DNA of 60,000 nucleotides from Nymphaea colorata (Eukaryota; Streptophyta; Magnoliopsida; Nymphaeales; Nymphaeaceae), in contig NC_045139.1 in NCBI RefSeq assembly GCF_008831285.2, positions 8,218,204 through 8,278,203 on the forward strand, read 5' to 3'. Of this stretch, positions 59,364 through 60,000 are shown piece after piece (the first letter of the stretch is position 1; every line of letters begins with the position of its first letter). A model generated the notes under the pieces. The model did no database searches, was not told the origin of the DNA, and saw only the letters and a program-made list of their open reading frames with translations. The translations under genes and the position numbers were made by a program.

Positions 59364-60000
59364 TATTATGGTCGTTTCGTTTTATCCCCACTTATGAAGG
59401 GTCAAGCCGATACAATCGGTATCGCGATGCGAAGGGCTTTACTTGGAGAACTAGAAGGAGCATGTATTACGCGCTCAAAATCTGATAAGGTACCACATGA
59501 ATATTCTACGATAGTAGGTATTGAAGAATCAGTCCATGAAATTTTAATGAATTTGAAAAAAATTGTATTTAGAAGGGATCTGTATGGAACTCTCGACGCA
59601 TCTATCTATGTCAGGGGCCCTAGACACGTAACTGCTCAAGATATCATCTCACCACCTTCTGTAGAAATAGTTGATACTACACAGCATATAGCTGTCTTAA
59701 CGGAACCGGTTGATTTGTGCATTGAATTAAAAATTGAGAGGGGTCGTGGATATTGTACGAGAACCCCAAATAACTATCAAGACGGAAGCTATCCTATAGA
59801 TGTTGTATCCATGGCTGTTCGAAATGCGAATCATAGTGTTCATTCTTATGGGAATGGGAATGAGAATGGGAATGAGAAACAAGAGATACTTTTTCTTGAA
59901 ATATGGACGAATGGAAGTTTAACTCCTAAGGAAGCGCTTTATGAAGCTTCTCGTAATTTGATCGATTTATTTATTCCTTTTTTACATGCAGAGGAACAAG
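59364..60000 (+). pseudogene. rpoA: Plastid-derived rpoA fragment (NUPT), runs off the window
   Basis: This is the plastid gene for the alpha subunit of the bacterial-type plastid RNA polymerase, here embedded in nuclear DNA. The reading frame is open for 212 codons to the window end. It starts [19 protein letters not shown], continues with [79 protein letters not shown] and [18 protein letters not shown]. The first 25-30 residues of a normal alpha subunit (about 337 aa) are missing and upstream DNA is not plastid-like, so it has no plastid start codon. Near the middle is a [10 protein letters not shown] stretch from a short in-frame GGGAAT/GAGAAT duplication. An alternative is a functional transferred copy, but no targeting exon is visible. 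Confidence 0.85.

Overview
The window is nuclear DNA of a flowering plant. Genes have short exons split by GT-AG introns, the intergenic DNA is AT-rich and full of (AT)n, (CT)n and (GA)n microsatellites and small non-autonomous transposons, and two pieces of plastid DNA (petD and rpoA) are embedded in it. The species cannot be fixed from what I can see.

Three protein genes can be modelled to the base, all on the + strand. (1) 15797-19528 encodes NBR1, the selective autophagy receptor (PB1, ZZ, FW/NBR1 domain, two UBA domains around an ATG8-binding WDTI motif; 7 coding exons, 776 aa). (2) 32434-40189 encodes a putative glucose-6-phosphate 1-epimerase of the aldose-1-epimerase superfamily (8 coding exons, 304 aa), with a probable intron in its 5' leader and a 4.2-kb second intron loaded with repeats. 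(3) 52263-55048 encodes a membrane-anchored Ser/Thr kinase of the At1g01540/At4g01330 type (RLCK-V-like; 7 exons, 535 aa), whose first intron appears to be GC-AG. The three genes have no evident joint pathway.

The first 15 kb is different. It is a mosaic of broken copies of a RING-H2-like gene family (at least five pieces, both strands), an unrecognised gene whose exon-like blocks splice in phase but carry a frameshift, duplicated interspersed blocks (about 1.4-2.4 kb and 12.8-14.2 kb, with a partial copy at 9.1 kb), a decayed plastid petD, and a 2.3-kb nested palindrome at 6.04-8.32 kb whose arms are outward-facing copies of the 5' region of the RING-like gene. The palindrome is the most unusual structure in the window.

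The remaining intergenic DNA (19.6-31 kb, 40.2-51.9 kb, 55.1-59.3 kb) shows no convincing genes. It holds MITEs, including two hAT-like families with near-perfect 8-bp target duplications and a Tourist-like family with TTA targets, a possible SINE, CTCGA-rich elements and tandem duplications. The window ends inside a plastid-derived rpoA reading frame that is still open at the last base.
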